Origin: Candidatus Fibrimonadaceae bacterium
Lineage (GTDB): Bacteria > Fibrobacterota > Fibrobacteria > Fibrobacterales > Fibrobacteraceae
Reading direction: 5' to 3'
Length of the DNA: 51,446 nucleotides
NCBI GenBank assembly: GCA_031281345.1
Contig: JAITFN010000064.1
Span: forward strand, 1 to 51,446
Every line of letters begins with the position of its first letter. Position 1 is the first letter of the stretch. The position numbers and the translations under genes were made by a program. Shown one piece after another: positions 34,001-42,547 of this stretch. The notes under the pieces are model-generated. The model did no database searches. It was not told where the DNA came from and saw only the letters and a program-made list of their open reading frames with translations.

Positions 34001-34106
34001 AAAAACCACCTTTTGTGTTGCTTGCGCCAAAATTGCTTTTAGATAAAACATCTTCTAAAAACTTGTTTGCAAGTGTTTCTAAGTTTGTATGGAGATATGT
34101 TTGCAT
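31014..34106 (-). CDS. recC: RecC-like exodeoxyribonuclease V gamma subunit
   Basis: A 1030-residue protein co-encoded with RecB. The N-terminus (MQTYLHTNLETLANKFLEDV) and the inactive helicase-like fold with ECxxLREIEVLCDYLLDLF-type segment (here CFSPLREIEVLCDYLLDLF), PNEIAVVSPNIENYA and VICCIGMNSKEFPRQ are RecC hallmarks. RecC recognises Chi and splits the DNA strands. It is slightly shorter than E. coli RecC (~1120). It lies 8 nt after ktrA and overlaps recB. Odd feature: about one third in, a 7-bp tandem repeat encodes the low-complexity stretch EPYPLSHIPYPLN, which sits in a variable loop and could make the gene frameshift-prone. Confidence 0.9.
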   Translation of the reverse strand: MQTYLHTNLETLANKFLEDVLSKSNFGASNTKGGFLTGGSLIVCESKGLQEYLRKTCADKYGIWTALPFKPLAGLLMQCAYNLSKSKKDEKENIYNQHNLVWAIYALLEGEKKTFSFANEVTSLFFAYQIYRPELIEKWENNKLDKSITKNEEWQKKLWLELKEKYEDEQNIYELYKSIESELKNEKKILPKQIFIFAPLSIAPIHLSTLTHLSQAGSKVNLYLLQVSEEYIGTSVSDKQIARIRKEAWANNKIANENELYWDLGNRLIANLGRNAQVIYEQISEYEEQGKVFCEFLNSENNNSSETLLSKIQNDIIQDNNEPYPLSHIPYPLNTGLTFNNCFSPLREIEVLCDYLLDLFAEKKILPNEIAVVSPNIENYASSIESVFGRYNIPFQIADRDVKKYDKTTQLLNLLFAQIGGRYEAPDILALFEYSRFVQGKELDSNDRERLEKWVKENAIRHNLNSPTPAPNYSFAGGFEQLKAGFFMISEDGFSELGDYCYPDIEGNAAHIFGEFAYFVKTLEKFDTESKKEKLIEEWNVFLKENLQVFFGEDATDFNEDQDDPYQKVIEVWNSLKEEMYIGFGNKQKMQISFSTLKNALLRKMESSAKSSYSMTGKISFSNFETIRAVPHKVICCIGMNSKEFPRQVQSKEISLMTEYKQGDRDIANEERLMFLEIICNAREKLYISWIGQNEKTAEDLEPSSVVIVFLKNLEEQYKIKPEDLIVKHPLQPFSKKYFNGTLSTYDNRWLKPENSDSSNIWEWRIQVKETEEKRDIDALFKILSDTPKYFLKTICNIELPETIELLENTEPFIVERGLDKWKLSDLILKNENRDKYMEEIKISKLRGSLPSGKFASKIIENAAIEMEELKEKAKNEKEGTYWIYPSNDKGRYRLKHWLYHLNLNAEKENQNTKIFLKDAVIELRGMPKKEANEILNKLWELKQELEKRMLPIFPDAAWEYLKSNKSEAEKIKVAEEKIFGDGFNKGLVEYSGYAKKILGEAKSFKDLGVEKEFVDCSERLFGGYKNAAS
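33111..33140 (-). repeat. 7-bp minisatellite (GGGATAA)4.3 inside recC
   Basis: On the plus strand the units read GGGATAA, GGGATAT, GGGACAA, GGGATAA, GG. The 30-bp tract is in frame now, but gain or loss of one 7-bp unit would shift the recC reading frame. Confidence 0.85.
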
Positions 34107-34114
34107 CTCAAAAT

Positions 34115-34774
34115 TTACATCTTATCCAAGGCTTCGTTTGGGCCAAATAAAAATAATGCGTCTCCATCGCCAAATACGTATTGAGCTTTTGGAACTGCAT
34201 TCAGCTTTCCCGTTTTTGCGTCTTTAATAGCAATAACCTGAACTCCGTACTTGTTTATCAAATTGGCATCCATCAGTGTTTTGCCAACCAAGTTTTTTGG
34301 GCATTTCCATTCCACAACGGAATGACCATCCATAAGCGGCATAAAATCCAAAATGTTTGGGCGACCTATTTTATCAAGTTTGTTCGCTAGTTCGGCGGCC
34401 ATATCGCGTTCTGGCTGGAATATGTATTCAGAGAGCAAACCCATTTTCTCAAGTATTGCGCAATGAGCTGTGTCGTTTGCTTTTGCCATTATTTTTGACA
34501 CACCCATTTCTTTTAAGTTTAGAATGGTGATAAGCGAACTTTCAAGAGAGCCTATGCACACTATCACAAAATCTGCCTTGGTAAGCGGAAATTTTTGCAA
34601 CATATTTTTTCTCAGAGAATCTGCAACTGCTGCCTGCGAAGCAAAAGGCGTTATATCTTGAACAATCTCTGCTTCTTTATCTATGGCAAGTACCGAATGC
34701 CCAAGTTCCGACAAACGCTTCACCAAAAGAATGCCTGTATTCCCAAGCCCTATCACCACGAATTGTTTAGACAT
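34115..34774 (-). CDS. ktrA: KtrA/TrkA-type potassium-uptake regulatory subunit
   Basis: A 219-residue cytoplasmic protein with an N-terminal RCK/Rossmann domain (FVVIGLGNTGILLVKRLSELGHSVLAIDKE, NAD/ATP-binding GxGxxG) and a C-terminal RCK_C domain ending YVFGDGDALFLFGPNEAL. Length matches KtrA rather than the double-length TrkA. It gates the KtrB-type channel encoded 1 nt upstream, regulating K+ (possibly Na+-coupled) uptake according to nucleotide ligands. The single-nucleotide gap to ktrB indicates coupled translation. No upstream operator for K+ response was seen; the operon promoter lies before the barrel/HEAT gene at 38190. Confidence 0.93.
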   Translation of the reverse strand: MSKQFVVIGLGNTGILLVKRLSELGHSVLAIDKEAEIVQDITPFASQAAVADSLRKNMLQKFPLTKADFVIVCIGSLESSLITILNLKEMGVSKIMAKANDTAHCAILEKMGLLSEYIFQPERDMAAELANKLDKIGRPNILDFMPLMDGHSVVEWKCPKNLVGKTLMDANLINKYGVQVIAIKDAKTGKLNAVPKAQYVFGDGDALFLFGPNEALDKM

Positions 34775-34775
34775 A

Positions 34776-36122
34776 TCACCCCACCATCACGTTTTCCTCT
34801 GAATAATATGCATCTGAGTGCGGTTGCAAAACCACAGCCTGAACCAAAACCAAAGGACCAAGCCTGCCTACAAACATAACCACAGATAGCAGAATTTTTC
34901 CAGATGTTGTTAAATATTCCGTTATTCCCATGCTCAAACCACAAGTTGAAAACGCACTAACAGTTTCAAACAATAATTCCAAAAAACGTTCTTGCCCAAA
35001 ACGCACAGACAAATTTGTGGTTTCAAAACCCAAAAGCAAAATGCAAGCTATGGCTATGAATATAACAGAGAGAACAAAAATTCGCACAGCACGGGATACG
35101 GTTTCTTCTGGTATTGTGCGGTTGAAAACCTGCGTTTTTTTGCGACCCAAAAATCTGTTTATGCCGAGCAGCACAATTATCGCCGCTGTTGTTGTTTTTA
35201 TGCCACCAGCGCAGCTTCCGGGGCTTGCCCCTATGAACATAAGCAAAATCATAGAGAAAAGCAAAGGTGCACCGAGAAGGGCAAAATTCACCGTGCTATA
35301 ACCAGCAGAACGTGCAGTCACTGATTGAAAAAGGCTTATCAATACTTTATCGAAAAAAGAATAGCCCTCCAAAACACCATCCCATTCCATATTCAGCATC
35401 AAAAGCGTTCCAAAAATTATCAGCGTAACTGTCATAAGCAAAACGAGTTTTGTGTGCAAAGTTAAATATTTGCCAGGTATTTTATTTTTTTTAGATGACA
35501 CAAGTTCAGACAAAGCCAAAAAGCCAAAACCACCGCAGATTATTAAAAATATAAAAGTTGCATTCACCACTACATTTGTGGAAAAACCTTGCATGGAATT
35601 ATCTAGTAGCGAAAAACCTGCATTGCAAAATGCGCTTATGGCGTGAAAAATTGAGAAAAAAATACGCTCTCCGGTTGGCATATCCGAAAATTGCGTGAAC
35701 AGCAAAACGGCACCGCATAGTTCAATAGCCAAGGTAATTATCACCACTTTCATCACAACATGAGCAGTGCTTGAGCTATCGTCTGCGGAATAGCTACTGT
35801 TAAAAGCCGATAATTGCCCAAAACTCATTTTGGAATGTACAATAAGCATTATTATGGTTGAAATAGCCATTATCCCTATGCCACCCACCTCTATTAAACT
35901 GAGCAATATGAACTGCCCCACAGAACTGAGTTCGTGCCCAACAGATATAACAGCAAGCCCATTTACGCAAGAAGCAGATGTTGCCATAAAAAGTGCATCT
36001 GAAAATGTTAAACCAAAGTTTGAACTGAAAGGCATTAGCAATAAAATTGTACCAAGAGAAATCAAAGCGAGAAATCCGACCACGGGGTAAAGCATGGGAT
36101 TGCGACTGAGGTAATTTGACAT
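34776..36122 (-). CDS. ktrB: KtrB/TrkH-type potassium transporter
   Basis: A 448-residue polytopic membrane protein of the Trk/Ktr/HKT superfamily with four repeated M-P-M units. The first selectivity-filter region reads FMATSASCVNGLAVISVG, and later pore segments include FHAISAFCNAGFSLLDN, VTARSAGYSTVNF and FETVSAFSTCGLSMG, each with the conserved filter glycine. It transports K+ with KtrA as its gating ring. Family length for KtrB is ~440-450. Loss of the usual Thr in CVTGL (here CVNGL) is a modest filter variation. It lies 8 nt after the ABC ATPase and is followed directly by ktrA. Confidence 0.93.
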   Translation of the reverse strand: MSNYLSRNPMLYPVVGFLALISLGTILLLMPFSSNFGLTFSDALFMATSASCVNGLAVISVGHELSSVGQFILLSLIEVGGIGIMAISTIIMLIVHSKMSFGQLSAFNSSYSADDSSSTAHVVMKVVIITLAIELCGAVLLFTQFSDMPTGERIFFSIFHAISAFCNAGFSLLDNSMQGFSTNVVVNATFIFLIICGGFGFLALSELVSSKKNKIPGKYLTLHTKLVLLMTVTLIIFGTLLMLNMEWDGVLEGYSFFDKVLISLFQSVTARSAGYSTVNFALLGAPLLFSMILLMFIGASPGSCAGGIKTTTAAIIVLLGINRFLGRKKTQVFNRTIPEETVSRAVRIFVLSVIFIAIACILLLGFETTNLSVRFGQERFLELLFETVSAFSTCGLSMGITEYLTTSGKILLSVVMFVGRLGPLVLVQAVVLQPHSDAYYSEENVMVG

Positions 36123-36130
36123 TTATTTAC

Positions 36131-36883
36131 CTAATCCTGTTGCGCAGGCAACTTTGCCAAAGCTTCTGCAGCAGATTTTATGTTTTCTGTAGCAGTATCA
36201 CTAAAAAGCCTTCCGTCTTTCAATTTTATTGTGCGATCGCTAAATTCCGTTATTTCTGGATTGTGGGTCACAAAAACTATGGTTTTCCCTTGCTTGTTCA
36301 ATTCCTGAAACAAAACCATAATTTCGTAGCCGGTACGCTCGTCTAATGCTCCCGTTGCTTCGTCTGCTAAAATCATAACGGGGTTATTCACAAGTGCGCG
36401 CGCTATGGCTACTCTCTGCTGCTGCCCGCCAGAGAGCTGGCTTGGCAAATGGTCGCTGCGATTAGCAAGCCCCACTCTTTCTAAACTGGCCATCGCCATA
36501 GTTCTGCGTTTTTTAGAAGAAATTTCTGAATTGTAGAGCAGGGGCAATTCAACTTGCTCAAGTGCGCTTGTGCGCGGCAAAAGGTTAAAACTCTGAAATA
36601 CAAAACCTATTTTTCTGTTTCTGAGTGTTGCAAGCGCATCTTTTTTTAGCTTGTAAGTTGGCTTGCCGTCTAAAATATATTCGCCGCTCGTTGGTTTATC
36701 TAGCAGGCCAAGAGTGTTTAAGAGAGTTGTTTTTCCGCTACCGCTTGCACCCATTATTGTCACAAATTCCCCTGCGAAAATAGAGAAGCTAACACTGCGC
36801 AAGGCGTGTATTGTTTCTGCGCCCATGCAAAAATCACGCTTAACGTTTTTTATATCTAAAATTGCTGTTCGACTCTCGGTCAC
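36131..36883 (-). CDS. ABC transporter ATP-binding protein, MacB/LolD type
   Basis: The 250-residue ATPase carries Walker [10 protein letters not shown] (45-53), Q-loop in [23 protein letters not shown], signature [15 protein letters not shown] and Walker [15 protein letters not shown], followed by an H-loop in FVTHNPE. The sequence is characteristic of the MacB/LolD/FtsE group, which pairs with FtsX-like permeases for lipoprotein or peptide export. No permease gene adjoins it, which is unusual. The GTG start overlaps the upstream stop as GTGA. It is sandwiched between a barrel/HEAT gene and potassium-uptake genes in a six-gene minus-strand run. Confidence 0.9.
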   Translation of the reverse strand: MTESRTAILDIKNVKRDFCMGAETIHALRSVSFSIFAGEFVTIMGASGSGKTTLLNTLGLLDKPTSGEYILDGKPTYKLKKDALATLRNRKIGFVFQSFNLLPRTSALEQVELPLLYNSEISSKKRRTMAMASLERVGLANRSDHLPSQLSGGQQQRVAIARALVNNPVMILADEATGALDERTGYEIMVLFQELNKQGKTIVFVTHNPEITEFSDRTIKLKDGRLFSDTATENIKSAAEALAKLPAQQD

Positions 36884-38190
36884 AAAGCTCCTAGTATCTG
36901 AATTATTGTTTCTCTAACAATTCCAGTTGTTTGATCGGCTACCGTGGAAAGAACTTTACGTGCTTCTGGTGTGTTTATAACGCCAAGGGCAAGAGCGGCC
37001 TCTCTTGCAATGTATTCATTTGAATTGTCTGCAACTATGCTGCCTAAAGGTTCTAAAAAAATCGGGTCGGGAAAATGACTCATTATGCGGATAGCGGTAA
37101 TTCTGTTGTCTGCTGCAAGACCTCTGTTTTTCGCCTCTCTAATAAGAAATCTCTTTGCTACCATTCCTTTCTCTATAAAAATCTGTTCTTTTGCCTGCAA
37201 TGAGTCTGGATTAAAATCGTCTGCTTTATAACCTGCAACAATTTCCTTGAATTCTTTTTGCATATCCACCATATAACCACCGTTTCCGCTTGGGTCTAGT
37301 TCGTAGTAATAGAGCATTTCAAGGTTATCCATTTTTTCACGCAAATTCACTAAATCCATATTTTGAACCGCAAGTTGTTCTTTTAAACTATCAACCTCGT
37401 TTTTTTGGCTTTGAAAACTATCGGTGAACCCGCCGTTAATAGCAATGGACATATAAACTCCGGGGGCACGGTAGCCGTTATGCGCACCGGTATTTTTGAT
37501 TCTAAAGCCAAACTTTCCGTCATCATTAAAGAAATATCTGTAAAATTCGCTTGCGCCTGCGCTTATTTGCAAATATTTAATGGGCTTTAATGATAATCCT
37601 GCATTGTGATGTGTAAATCCGTATCTAAAAAATCCCTCGTAAGTAATGCTAAATTTGGGTGTTCCTATGCCCTGCTCAAAGCCCCAAAAAGGTGCTATAT
37701 CATCTGCTCTCATAAAAGGAAATACCGATACTCCGCCCAAAAGCTTCCACCACTCGTTGCCCCATTCCGCAACTGTGTAAAATTCTCCGGTTTGTTCTTT
37801 GCGCTCTGCTTTTGGAACGGAATAAAAATATGCCTCTGGACTTTGCACAAATGCCCTTGCTCCAATCGCAATGGCAGGCACAACCAAAAAGGCTTTGTTA
37901 ACTCTGTCTTTCACATCTAAAGAAATGGTGTTGCCAAATTGAAGCCCTAGCTCCAAAGAATTTAAAAGACCAAAACGAAGCGAACTCACAAATGGATGCC
38001 TGTCGCACATAGTATTGCTAATGCAGCTTGATTGATGATAGCCTATGGTTCCACGAACCTGAAATGCTTTATCGCCTAAAACTTCTGCAGAAGGCACAAC
38101 CAAAAAATCACTGCCATCGCTAAGGGCAAAAACAGAACCTTGCGCAAGCACAAAGAACAGAAAAAATAATTTTAACCGAGCAAAAAACAC
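36880..38190 (-). CDS. Secreted barrel-like protein with coiled coil and C-terminal HEAT-like repeats
   Basis: A 436-residue protein with signal peptide (GTG start; LKLFFLFFVLAQGSVFA). The region ~25-265 is beta-rich with repeated aromatic strands (SSLRFGLLNSLELGLQFG, FFRYGFTHHNAG), as in outer-membrane proteins. A coiled coil (~272-300, VDSLKEQLAVQNMDLVNLREKM) follows, then HEAT-like alpha repeats to the end (NEYIAREAALALGVINTPEARKVL). This order, barrel-like then helical repeat, is unusual. The GTG lies 7 nt after a CTAAATT motif with no Shine-Dalgarno. It heads the operon with the ABC ATPase, Ktr and RecBC genes. The function is unknown. Confidence 0.75.
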   Translation of the reverse strand: MFFARLKLFFLFFVLAQGSVFALSDGSDFLVVPSAEVLGDKAFQVRGTIGYHQSSCISNTMCDRHPFVSSLRFGLLNSLELGLQFGNTISLDVKDRVNKAFLVVPAIAIGARAFVQSPEAYFYSVPKAERKEQTGEFYTVAEWGNEWWKLLGGVSVFPFMRADDIAPFWGFEQGIGTPKFSITYEGFFRYGFTHHNAGLSLKPIKYLQISAGASEFYRYFFNDDGKFGFRIKNTGAHNGYRAPGVYMSIAINGGFTDSFQSQKNEVDSLKEQLAVQNMDLVNLREKMDNLEMLYYYELDPSGNGGYMVDMQKEFKEIVAGYKADDFNPDSLQAKEQIFIEKGMVAKRFLIREAKNRGLAADNRITAIRIMSHFPDPIFLEPLGSIVADNSNEYIAREAALALGVINTPEARKVLSTVADQTTGIVRETIIQILGAL

Positions 38191-38197
38191 GTTTTCT

Positions 38198-38209
38198 AAT
38201 TTAGAAAAT
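38198..38209 (-). promoter_or_regulatory. Promoter-like ATTTTCTAAATT of the 38190 operon
   Basis: Read on the minus strand, TAAATT ends 7 nt before GTG 38190. It overlaps the divergent element of the cpoB-like gene, giving back-to-back promoters in under 40 bp. Confidence 0.5.
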
Positions 38210-38218
38210 TTCTAGATT
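38207..38218 (+). promoter_or_regulatory. Promoter-like AATTTCTAGATT of the cpoB-like gene
   Basis: TAGATT ends 10 nt before ATG 38229; the intervening AAGTTATTGT has no Shine-Dalgarno. Confidence 0.5.
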
Positions 38219-38228
38219 AAGTTATTGT

Positions 38229-38969
38229 ATGAAATCCATCAAATTTTTGCCTTTTTTAATCTCCGCTGGCTTTTTTGCCGCTTGTGCGCCATCCAAAAAA
38301 TCCACTCCCTCTGGCGTTGATATATATAAAGTAGAGGCAACGGCAAACGAAGCCCTGAGCCTTGCAAAGTCAGATTCCTCGAAAATAGTCTCCATTTCGC
38401 GTTATTTGGAATATATGTCTAGGCGAATAGACCTGCTAGATAGCTTATCTTTAACATCACCTATGGCTATGACAAACGAAAATCAATTGCAATTAGCTCT
38501 TTTAAGGGAAGAGGTTATATTTTTACGCAAATTTTTGGAAAACCAAAATAAAGTTCCATTGATAAACCCCAGCCGCGAGCAAGCTCCCACAGCTCCAAGC
38601 CCCTTGCCTCCAGAATATGAACACGCACAGTATTTGTATTCTCAAAAAAAATACAGTGATGCAGCAAGAAACTTTGAAAAGGTTACGGTTCTTTACCCAA
38701 GAGGCGACTGGGCAGATGCCGCTTGGTACTGGGCTGGCGAATCGCAAATGGCACTCGGCAACTATGCGCAGGCTATCTCCGCTTTTGAAAAGGTATTCTT
38801 TTACGCAGAATCCGTTAAACAGCCAGATGCACAATTTCAAATAGGTATATGCTTACTCAGAATGGGAAGCAAAGACCTTGCAAAGGCAGCTCTACGCAAA
38901 GTTCAGGAATTTTATCCAAAAAGCCCAAGAGCTTTGCAAGCACAATCGGAGTTAAGCAAAATTAAATAG
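38229..38969 (+). CDS. CpoB/YbgF-like TPR lipoprotein
   Basis: A 246-residue protein. The leader ends FFAACAPSKK (lipobox Cys19). A coiled coil (~35-105) is followed by a Pro-rich linker, then C-terminal TPRs starting YEHAQYLYSQKKYSDAARNFEKVTVLYPRGDWADAAWYWAGES and ending with a third unit. This order (coiled coil, linker, TPRs with YxxAxxLxxxxxYxxA) matches YbgF/CpoB of the Tol-Pal system, which coordinates outer-membrane constriction with peptidoglycan synthesis. CpoB is usually a soluble periplasmic protein; here it is a lipoprotein. No tol or pal genes are adjacent, so the assignment rests on architecture. Leaderless promoter geometry was seen upstream. Confidence 0.8.
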   Translation: MKSIKFLPFLISAGFFAACAPSKKSTPSGVDIYKVEATANEALSLAKSDSSKIVSISRYLEYMSRRIDLLDSLSLTSPMAMTNENQLQLALLREEVIFLRKFLENQNKVPLINPSREQAPTAPSPLPPEYEHAQYLYSQKKYSDAARNFEKVTVLYPRGDWADAAWYWAGESQMALGNYAQAISAFEKVFFYAESVKQPDAQFQIGICLLRMGSKDLAKAALRKVQEFYPKSPRALQAQSELSKIK

Positions 38970-38970
38970 C

Positions 38971-39864
38971 TTACCTGAATGTTGAGGAATTTTGTCTGCG
39001 GAACTGGTTTTGTTTTGCCTTGTTACCTTCGCGTTCTCTGCGGCGGAGTTCAGTATCGTCTGGGAAGAATTCTTCAAACGCAAAGCCTACACCTATACCA
39101 AATACAACACCAACAGGTGGAATGGCCTCGCCTTCTTTATCTACCGTTATCCTAGAAACATAACCTTCTCCGAGTTTCCAATCCCAAGACGGATTAGACC
39201 TTCCAAATGAGTCAAATGAGTCGCCTTTATCTTTAGACCCTTTGGCTTTGATTCCGTTGCCTATGGAGTAAACACCTACTATCAACTGCCCGAAATACCA
39301 TTGATCGCTCAAATAAGAAACTACCGCATCAAATTCATAACCGTAGCAAAGCAATATGGAGCGAACACCGCTGTTAGGAGAGGTGGGTTCTGATACGTGG
39401 TCGTAGAAAACCGTTCCATAAGAGACCTGGAAACTTAAATGTATTGGATTTTTTGGGAATAGGTAATACGCAAAACCCAAACGCCAACCCAAACCACCGT
39501 CTAGATTATAGCCCTTGGCAATGGTATCGTCTGACGGAGGAAAAACAGGGTCTTCATGGGAAAGTATAAAACCTGCGGTTAAAAAAGCCGAAGCGTGCCA
39601 CTTGGTTATATACTCTACACCAGCACCAAAACCGAGCCAATCAGCACCCATAGTGGGGAATTTGGTTCCCATTCCCATTTCCAAAATAAGGCGGTCTTTA
39701 AGCCAATCGCGGCGGCGCAGAGAGTTTGCATATTCGTCTGCACGTTGGTCTTCTTCCCACTTCTTGCGCGCTGCACGGTCATCTAATACAACGGATCTCT
39801 GTGCCCAAACAATATCTGCGCAAAGCAATAACAAAATAAGTAAAATGGAGATTTGCTTAACCAT
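38971..39864 (-). CDS. Secreted outer-membrane-like protein, unknown function
   Basis: A 297-residue product with a signal peptide (MVKQISILLILLLLCADIVWAQ) and a charged N-terminal helix (DRAARKKWEEDQRADEYANSLRRRDW). About eight beta-strand-like segments follow (LILEMGMGTKFPTMG, LGFGAGVEYITKWHASAFLTAGF, VGVVFGIGVGFAFEEFF). The C-terminal tail is Arg/Gln-rich (LRRREREGNKAKQNQFRRQ), which is unusual for a barrel because it lacks a terminal aromatic. It converges with the cpoB-like gene, with a single base between the stops. A TATTTT box 9 nt upstream may be the promoter. The function is unknown. Confidence 0.7.
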   Translation of the reverse strand: MVKQISILLILLLLCADIVWAQRSVVLDDRAARKKWEEDQRADEYANSLRRRDWLKDRLILEMGMGTKFPTMGADWLGFGAGVEYITKWHASAFLTAGFILSHEDPVFPPSDDTIAKGYNLDGGLGWRLGFAYYLFPKNPIHLSFQVSYGTVFYDHVSEPTSPNSGVRSILLCYGYEFDAVVSYLSDQWYFGQLIVGVYSIGNGIKAKGSKDKGDSFDSFGRSNPSWDWKLGEGYVSRITVDKEGEAIPPVGVVFGIGVGFAFEEFFPDDTELRRREREGNKAKQNQFRRQNSSTFR

Positions 39865-39910
39865 AGTTATCTAAAAATACATTTTTTTTTGATAGATAGT
39901 TAATTTTATG

Positions 39911-42547
39911 CTATCTTTTTTCCAAATTACCCAGCATTTCTTCGTTCATAAGCATTTTTCTGGGTTTGCTGCCGTTTGGTTTGCCACAAATACCCTCTGC
40001 CGTCAACTGGTCCATTATTTTGCCCGCACGGGAAAAACCTATACTGAGCCTCCTCTGCAAGGTACTTATTGAAAGTTCCCCCGCTTCCAAGCCTATACGT
40101 GCGGCTTCCCAAAATAAGGGATCTTTGCTCTTAACAGGGGTAATTTGGCTTCCATCTTCGCCTTCGGCCTCTCCCAAATCAAAAGATTCCACTCGCTCAA
40201 AGTTCACATTTTGGCTTGAACAGGCGTTTGCAAGGGTTTCTACCTCCGAATCCTTTAAAAATGCCCCGTGAATGCGCACAGGTTCGGGATTATCGTTGGA
40301 ACGGAACAGCATATCGCCTTTTCCAAGCAATTTTTCTGCCCCCACACCGTCTAAAATGGTTTTAGAGTCTATATAAGAGGCTACCTTGAAACTTATGCGA
40401 GAGGGTAAATTTGCCTTTATCACACCCGTTATCACATTCACAGAGGGTCTCTGCGTTGCCAAAACCAAATGAATTCCCACAGCTCTTGCTTTTTGCGCTA
40501 TTCGTGCAATGCTCGTTTCTATTTCTTTGCCAGCCGTCATCATAAGGTCTGCAAGTTCGTCTATTATCACAACAATAAAGGGCATCAGTTTGCGCTCTTC
40601 TTCTGGAACTTCCTCACCTAGCTCCGAGGCCTTGAACTTATCGTTGAAACCCTCTATGTTCCTCACTCTTGCCGTTGCCAAAACCTCGTATCTCCTATCC
40701 ATTTCCATGCAAAGCCATTTTAAAGCCTGCACCGCTACCTCTGGCGATGTTATAACGGGGTGCAAAAGATGCGGAATATCTTTGTACATAGCAAGCTCCA
40801 CAACCTTTGGGTCAACCAAAATAAGGCGAACTTCATCTGGCGTTTTGCTGAACAAAATGCTTGCCAAAAGAACATTTATGCAAACAGATTTTCCGGCTCC
40901 AGTTTGCCCAGCAATTAACAAGTGCGGAGTTCTGGTTAAATCTGTTACATAAGAATCGCCCATAATGTCTTTGCCAAGCACCACTTGAATTTTCTTTGGG
41001 TCTTTGGTGAATTTGGGAGATTCAAAAATTTCACGTCCAAAAACAATTTGAGGTTTGCGATTTGGTATCTCTATGCCCACCGCGCTTTTGCCTGGTATTG
41101 AAGCTATAACTCTAACCGAGGCTGTTCTAAGCGTTAAAGCTAAGTCATCTGCCAAATTTTCAAATCTGGATACCTTTACCCCAGGGCCTGGCTCTATTTC
41201 AAAGCGGGTAATTACGGGTCCGGTCATTATGCCGGTCACTTTGCCCTTCACTTTGAAATTATCCAATTGCGATTCTATGTCTTTGCCTATTTTTTGCAAT
41301 TCTTCTTCGGTGTAATCTATGGTTTGGTCTGGAACGGGACCGAGAATTTCGTGGATTAAGGGAATACGGTATTCGTCGTATTGAGTGAGGGCAAGTGCGC
41401 TTATGCTTGTGGTCAGTTGAGCGTTTATGTCTGAGAGCTGAGTGTGGCGTTCAATTGGAATTTCGGTTGGTGCTTTTTCATCTAATACTATTAATGGTTC
41501 ATTGCCTATTGTTTCTCTCTTTCCCAGCAAACCCTCTATCTTAAGCTCTCCACCTTTTACGTCTTCCCATTTGTTCATTTCTTCTATGCGTCTATATTCG
41601 GCAAGCTCATCGCGCAGCCTGCGAACTTCGCGCGGGTCTGTGGCACGTTTAAGCTCGCGTTCTATTTTTTCTATTACATCTGTAGGAGATTCTTCTGCCG
41701 AGATAATTTGAGTTTCTGCATCTGGAATAAAAGGATCTTTATTTATGGCCGAATTTTCTTTTTCTTGTTTTCCAAAAGGCGAACCTTTTGCAGGCCTAAC
41801 CTCTCCAAGCCTAACGGCAACAAAATCGCCAGTATCTGGTTGCCTCATATATATAGTGACTTTTGGTTTTTCTCTTGCAAAATCAAAATTGTAAAGTATG
41901 GTTTGAACGCCAAATTTTATTTTTCTTGCTAGTTCTATCAAATGCCTTGGTTTTAACCCAAAACAAAAAGAAGTCATAATAACGCCAAGGTATGAACAGA
42001 ACAAAAGCCCGCCCGTATCTTGCCCAAAAATAGGCGGAAATGCTCTTTTTGCCAAAAACAAACCTATTAAACCAGCGTATTCCCGTGAAACAGTCTTAAT
42101 GCTCAACGGAACATTTTTAAAAATATCTGGCATTATTATAGACAAAATTACGCTGAAAAAAACATAAAGAAGCACAAAACCAAAGGCATAGTGCCCATAA
42201 GAAATAATGCTTTTTTTTGGTGGCACGGAAACTTTTTTCAAATAAAACCAAATAGTGAGAGAGCAGCAAGACAAAAGCAAAAAGGTCAAGGGAAGAGGCC
42301 CAAATAAACATAGCTGAGTGTCTGCAAATTTTGCCGCATAAGGTCCAAAGAGATTTCTGTTTGTGCCAGGTTCCGCAAACAAGTCTCCGATTAAAAAAAG
42401 AACTGAAATTCCAATGAATGTCAACAAAAAAACAAACAGTGCCATAATCTTCCCCCTACCGCTGCCCTGAATTTGAGGTTCAACGGGAGTAGCTACGGTT
42501 CTGGCTTTTGCTTTGGATTTTTTTCTTTTTACAACTGTTCTCTGCAT
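39911..42547 (-). CDS. ftsK: DNA translocase FtsK
   Basis: An 878-residue protein with four N-terminal membrane segments (~35-195), a low-complexity linker and the alpha/beta motor (Walker A GQTGAGKS, Walker B FIVVIIDELADLMM, and LATQRPSVNVITGVIKANLP). A C-terminal gamma winged helix (SISTLQRRLSIGFSRAGKIMDQLTAEGI) would read KOPS-like sites. FtsK pumps chromosome dimers toward the division septum. Length is typical of compact FtsK/SpoIIIE proteins. ATG 42547 lies 14 nt after a TATCTT element, and a TTCTATC/GATAGAA inverted repeat covers the gap. The gene diverges from the truncated RhuM gene. Confidence 0.95.
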   Translation of the reverse strand: MQRTVVKRKKSKAKARTVATPVEPQIQGSGRGKIMALFVFLLTFIGISVLFLIGDLFAEPGTNRNLFGPYAAKFADTQLCLFGPLPLTFLLLSCCSLTIWFYLKKVSVPPKKSIISYGHYAFGFVLLYVFFSVILSIIMPDIFKNVPLSIKTVSREYAGLIGLFLAKRAFPPIFGQDTGGLLFCSYLGVIMTSFCFGLKPRHLIELARKIKFGVQTILYNFDFAREKPKVTIYMRQPDTGDFVAVRLGEVRPAKGSPFGKQEKENSAINKDPFIPDAETQIISAEESPTDVIEKIERELKRATDPREVRRLRDELAEYRRIEEMNKWEDVKGGELKIEGLLGKRETIGNEPLIVLDEKAPTEIPIERHTQLSDINAQLTTSISALALTQYDEYRIPLIHEILGPVPDQTIDYTEEELQKIGKDIESQLDNFKVKGKVTGIMTGPVITRFEIEPGPGVKVSRFENLADDLALTLRTASVRVIASIPGKSAVGIEIPNRKPQIVFGREIFESPKFTKDPKKIQVVLGKDIMGDSYVTDLTRTPHLLIAGQTGAGKSVCINVLLASILFSKTPDEVRLILVDPKVVELAMYKDIPHLLHPVITSPEVAVQALKWLCMEMDRRYEVLATARVRNIEGFNDKFKASELGEEVPEEERKLMPFIVVIIDELADLMMTAGKEIETSIARIAQKARAVGIHLVLATQRPSVNVITGVIKANLPSRISFKVASYIDSKTILDGVGAEKLLGKGDMLFRSNDNPEPVRIHGAFLKDSEVETLANACSSQNVNFERVESFDLGEAEGEDGSQITPVKSKDPLFWEAARIGLEAGELSISTLQRRLSIGFSRAGKIMDQLTAEGICGKPNGSKPRKMLMNEEMLGNLEKR

